From the NCBI GenBank assembly GCA_029934875.1, contig JAOZLK010000165.1:1-8310 (forward strand): a stretch of 8,310 nucleotides of DNA, given 5' to 3'. Shown here in pieces: positions 6,496-8,310 of the stretch. The DNA comes from Bacteroidales bacterium (lineage in GTDB: Bacteria > Bacteroidota > Bacteroidia > Bacteroidales > GCA-2748055). The position numbers were made by a program, and so were the translations under genes. The notes beneath the pieces were generated by a model, which worked only from the letters and a program-made list of their open reading frames with translations, did no database searches and was not told the DNA's origin. Numbering within the stretch: the first letter of the stretch is position 1; each line of letters opens with the position of its first letter.

Positions 6496-7134
6496 ATGCA
6501 AGAAGAAATTGTAAAGAAGCGTTTCCCCTTTTTTGAGTCGGGTCTGAGGGATGCTATATTGAATGAAGGAACCTACCGGGAATTTGATGCCGGGGAGGAG
6601 CTGATCCGGGAGGATCAGTTTATCAGGTCTTTCCCCATTGTAATCTCCGGAGTGATAAAAGTTTGCCGGACCGACGAGGCGGGGAATGAATTACTCCTAT
6701 ATTATTTGCGTCCGGGAGAAGTTTGCACCGTATCTCTGATTTGCTGCATGGATCGAACCCGTAGTCGTGTGAAGGCGATTACCGAGGAGGCTACAATGGC
6801 CATCCTGATTCCGGTGGAACTCCTGGACAACTGGATGACTCAATACCAGACCTGGAAGGAGTATGTGATGAGGTCCATACAAAAGCGCTTTGACGAATTG
6901 CTGAATGCTCTGGACAGCATCGCCTTTCTGAAAATGGATGAACGGCTTGAGAAATTTTTCAGAGACCGCTTCCATACTACCGGATCAACACAGTTTGAAG
7001 GCTCTCACCAGGATGTGGCCCAGGCAATGAACAGCTCACGTGAGGTAATTTCCCGCCTGTTAAAACAAATGGAAAAACGAGGTATGGTAGTTCTCTCCCG
7101 CGGACGAATCGATTACGCTCCTCTATGTGACTAA
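6496..7134 (+). CDS. Crp/Fnr-family transcriptional regulator with cysteine cluster
   Basis: A 212-residue DNA-binding regulator. Residues about 20-115 form the cyclic-nucleotide-binding-like beta-roll (FDAGEELIREDQFIRSFPIV, SGVIKVCRTDEAGNELLLYYLRPGE), followed by the dimerisation helix (about 117-145) and a winged helix-turn-helix (about 165-207; HQDVAQAMNSSREVISRLLKQM). The recognition helix carries R182, E183 and R187, the same RE...R spacing that E. coli CRP uses to read TGTGA, and S186-R187 resembles FNR. Cysteines 57, 77, 83 and 84 fall within the sensory domain. From memory, a CC pair at this position recurs in Bacteroidota members, so a redox, metal or Fe-S input is plausible, but the four N-terminal cysteines of classical FNR are absent. 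No obvious cAMP phosphate-binding signature is visible. It is co-transcribed with the preceding membrane protein gene, and the next genes code for redox and chaperone-like proteins. Confidence 0.9.
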   Translation: MQEEIVKKRFPFFESGLRDAILNEGTYREFDAGEELIREDQFIRSFPIVISGVIKVCRTDEAGNELLLYYLRPGEVCTVSLICCMDRTRSRVKAITEEATMAILIPVELLDNWMTQYQTWKEYVMRSIQKRFDELLNALDSIAFLKMDERLEKFFRDRFHTTGSTQFEGSHQDVAQAMNSSREVISRLLKQMEKRGMVVLSRGRIDYAPLCD

Positions 7135-7141
7135 AGTTACT
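7126..7141. promoter_or_regulatory. Candidate Crp/Fnr binding site
   Basis: TGTGA (7126-7130), six bases, then TTACT (7137-7141): eight of ten matches to the CRP-class pattern TGTGA-N6-TCACA. It overlaps the last codons of the regulator gene itself and is centred about 40 bp before the inferred transcription start of the redoxin gene, a position typical of activator sites. The regulator's recognition helix has the CRP-like RE...R residues. A single imperfect match can arise by chance. Confidence 0.28.
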
Positions 7142-7162
7142 GTCAGTCTCCTTTCCGATCGT

Positions 7163-7170
7163 TTACTTTG
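7163..7170 (+). promoter_or_regulatory. Candidate -7 element upstream of the redoxin gene
   Basis: TTACTTTG matches TAnnTTTG at 7 of 8 positions and lies 27 nt before the ATG at 7190, nearly the same as the 26 nt seen for the promoter at 6046-6053. The word CTTTGCACC with a following TCA is shared by both. The -33 position has no good TTTG, which would fit an activator-dependent promoter. Confidence 0.4.
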
Positions 7171-7189
7171 CACCATCAAATTAAAGCAA

Positions 7190-7768
7190 ATGAAAACAGT
7201 CCCGGTAGAATCGTATGCAATGTTGACCAGCCTTGTATCCCAAACAAAGCGATCCTTCCTTCTTCTTTATAAAGGAGGGGCTGAACAAAGCGACTGCGCG
7301 CTTACCCGCATTAAAAATCTGGCCCGGGAAGAGGAGATAAACGTTTTTACAGCGGATGTATCCAATGTAAAAGACATTCATGGAGAACTGGGTGTGGATA
7401 CGGCTCCCAGCCTGGTGATATTAAGCGATAATAAAGTGATCAATATTATCAAGGGTTGCCAGACCGAAGCATCCTACGATTCCATTCTTTCGGGCAGGGA
7501 GATGGGTGTCACTGCAAAGGGTGAGGGAAAGGCAAAACGTGTAACCGTTTACTCCACTCCCACATGCTCATGGTGCACCACGCTTAAGACTTACCTGGAT
7601 CAGCATCATGTGTCCTACAGCGAGGTCAACGTGGCCTCAGACACATCTGCAGCCGAAGCTATGGTCAAAAAGAGTGGACAACAAGGGGTGCCGCAAACAG
7701 AAATTAACGGACAGATGATTGTGGGATTTGACAAGCCCAGGATCAATCAGCTCCTGGAGATAAAATGA
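7190..7768 (+). CDS. Two-domain thioredoxin-like/glutaredoxin protein
   Basis: A predicted cytoplasmic thiol-disulfide protein of 192 residues. The N-terminal domain (about 1-100) has a thioredoxin-like plan: SFLLLYKGG strand, single C36 where a CxxC would sit (EQSDCALTRI), VFTADVSNV strand, and a cis-proline-like TAPSLVIL at 72-79. The C-terminal domain (about 117-192) is a glutaredoxin: VTVYSTPTCSWC with the CxxC at 126-129, GVPQTEING with a probable cis-Pro at 168, and IVGFDKPRINQLL, resembling the glutaredoxin-like YruB/NrdH type. The ATG at 7190 is chosen because a -7-like box lies 20-27 nt upstream; the longer frame from GTG at 7127 would overlap the regulator gene and add 21 residues unlike a redoxin N-terminus. 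Only the second domain looks catalytically complete. The GroES-like gene follows 36 bp later. Confidence 0.85.
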   Translation: MKTVPVESYAMLTSLVSQTKRSFLLLYKGGAEQSDCALTRIKNLAREEEINVFTADVSNVKDIHGELGVDTAPSLVILSDNKVINIIKGCQTEASYDSILSGREMGVTAKGEGKAKRVTVYSTPTCSWCTTLKTYLDQHHVSYSEVNVASDTSAAEAMVKKSGQQGVPQTEINGQMIVGFDKPRINQLLEIK

Positions 7769-7804
7769 GTTCGACTCATATAGTAAACCTAAAAACAATT
7801 AAAA

Positions 7805-8086
7805 ATGAAAGAGTTACAGCCAATCAACCAACATGTGCTTCTTGAAGTAGAAGCAAGCGAAGAGAAAACCGCTTCAGGTATTATCATACCCGATACCGCA
7901 CAACAGAAACCTACATTTGCAAAAGTACTGGCATTGAGTGGGATCGAAGATCCTGAGATTTCAGTGGGCGATGTGGTCTTCTATAAGAATTTTTCAGGAA
8001 CAGAACTGGAATTCGAAGGTAAAGACTATTTGATGATGCCTTATGCGGACATTCTGGGTCGCATGGTTGAAACAGACAAAATCTAA
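7805..8086 (+). CDS. GroES-like co-chaperonin, short and not linked to a GroEL gene
   Basis: A 93-residue Cpn10-fold protein. The N-terminus LQPINQHVLLEVE corresponds to the GroES opening (LRPLHDRV type). The mobile loop is present (EEKTASGIIIPDTAQQKP, hydrophobic III at 26-28 where GroES has IVL), so contact with a chaperonin is possible. AKVLALSG, SVGDVVFY (VGD 54-56) and MMPYADILGRM at the C-terminus complete the family pattern. Between AKVLALSG and VGD the protein is about eight residues shorter than E. coli GroES, so the roof hairpin seems missing or minimal. No groL gene follows; a terminator does. It lies 36 bp after the redoxin gene with no promoter box seen between, so it is probably co-transcribed with it. 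I read it as a divergent or second GroES rather than the housekeeping one, hence no gene symbol. A protein with a GroES-like fold but another role remains possible. Confidence 0.85.
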   Translation: MKELQPINQHVLLEVEASEEKTASGIIIPDTAQQKPTFAKVLALSGIEDPEISVGDVVFYKNFSGTELEFEGKDYLMMPYADILGRMVETDKI

Positions 8087-8145
8087 ACCAGGTTAGTCTG
8101 GCCAGGGACGATTTCATCATTATCATAATCTTTAGGTTTCTGCCT

Positions 8146-8184
8146 GAAGGGCTGTTGCTCGACACAACAGCCCTTCTTTTTTTT
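8146..8184 (+). terminator. Strong rho-independent terminator
   Basis: A perfect 12-bp stem, GAAGGGCTGTTG (8146-8157) with CAACAGCCCTTC (8165-8176), a 7-nt loop CTCGACA and eight T at 8177-8184. It lies 60 bp after the GroES-like gene and closes the redoxin/GroES transcript. The 8087-8145 stretch before it holds nothing I can assign. Confidence 0.92.
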
Positions 8185-8187
8185 GGC

Positions 8188-8195
8188 TATATTTG
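8188..8195 (+). promoter_or_regulatory. Candidate -7 element for the lipoprotein gene
   Basis: TATATTTG is a full match to TAnnTTTG and lies 37 nt before the GTG start at 8225, just after the terminator. No TTTG is found at the expected -33 distance, where the terminator's right arm sits, so the call is tentative. Confidence 0.38.
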
Positions 8196-8224
8196 GCCCC
8201 TGAAAAACTCATAAATCATTTACC

Positions 8225-8310
8225 GTGAAAAACTTCATTATACCTTTAGTAGCAATAGTCATCCTGTTTTCGGGATGCCAAACGAATAAACAATCTTCCA
8301 TGAATCCTTT
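8225..8310 (+). CDS. Lipoprotein, N-terminal fragment cut off by the window
   Basis: Only 28 codons are visible, starting at GTG: a positively charged MKN start, a hydrophobic core (FIIPLVAIVILF) and the lipobox LFSGC with the acylated cysteine at position 18, followed by QTNKQSSMNPF. This is a clear signal-peptidase-II signal, so the product is a membrane lipoprotein. Right after the cysteine there is no acidic surface-export signal of the kind described for Bacteroidota surface lipoproteins, though too little is visible to judge. GTG is taken as the start because it is the only in-frame start ahead of the signal peptide and has a TATATTTG box 37 nt upstream. Function cannot be told. Confidence 0.75.
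   Translation, partial: MKNFIIPLVAIVILFSGCQTNKQSSMNP

Noticed and set aside
7127..7189. GTG at 7127 as the redoxin start
   Set aside because: The extra 21 residues do not fit a redoxin, overlap the regulator gene, and cover a -7-like promoter box.

Overview
The window looks like a chromosomal segment from a Bacteroidota bacterium, probably a free-living Bacteroidales/Marinilabiliales-type relative. This rests on four things: an ECF sigma factor/FecR pair whose FecR ends in a DUF4974-like domain; a secreted protein with a type IX secretion (Por) C-terminal sorting domain; weak or absent Shine-Dalgarno sequences; and a promoter matching the Bacteroidota pattern TTTG-N20-TAnnTTTG. No species can be named from the sequence. 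All genes lie on the plus strand. I see no tRNA, rRNA, CRISPR, transposase or integrase.

Left block (1-4021): the 3' part of an ECF sigma factor gene, a FecR-type anti-sigma gene, and a periplasmic protein with an STN domain and a carboxypeptidase-regulatory-like domain but no TonB beta-barrel. A PAPS-dependent-type sulfotransferase gene follows 47 bp later. The first three form a cell-surface-signalling-like operon in which the usual SusC/FecA-type receptor is replaced by a barrel-less STN protein. No terminator is visible before the sulfotransferase, so it may share the transcript.

Middle block (4022-6024): a 198-bp intergenic region holds a run of eight C and a perfect 11-bp inverted repeat that overlaps the -33 element of a candidate promoter. 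It precedes a 578-residue T9SS cargo protein with a cysteine-bracketed TQGYYGN motif, an acidic DDG/EEG linker coded by 9-bp tandem repeats, and a sorting domain. A rho-independent terminator closes the block.

Right block (6022-8184): a well-matched promoter drives a small two-helix membrane protein gene and, 10 bp later, a Crp/Fnr-family regulator gene with a CC pair. A second promoter, possibly with a CRP-like site formed by the end of the regulator gene, drives a thioredoxin-like/glutaredoxin two-domain protein and a short GroES-like protein without a GroEL next to it. A strong hairpin/T8 terminator ends the block. I infer a small redox/protein-quality module controlled by the Crp/Fnr protein. 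The last 86 bases begin a lipoprotein gene that runs off the window.

No stretch above 300 bases lacks a gene. The strongest candidates for something undescribed are the barrel-less STN signalling locus, the shortened stand-alone GroES paired with a redoxin, the operator-like palindrome, and the T9SS cargo of unknown function.
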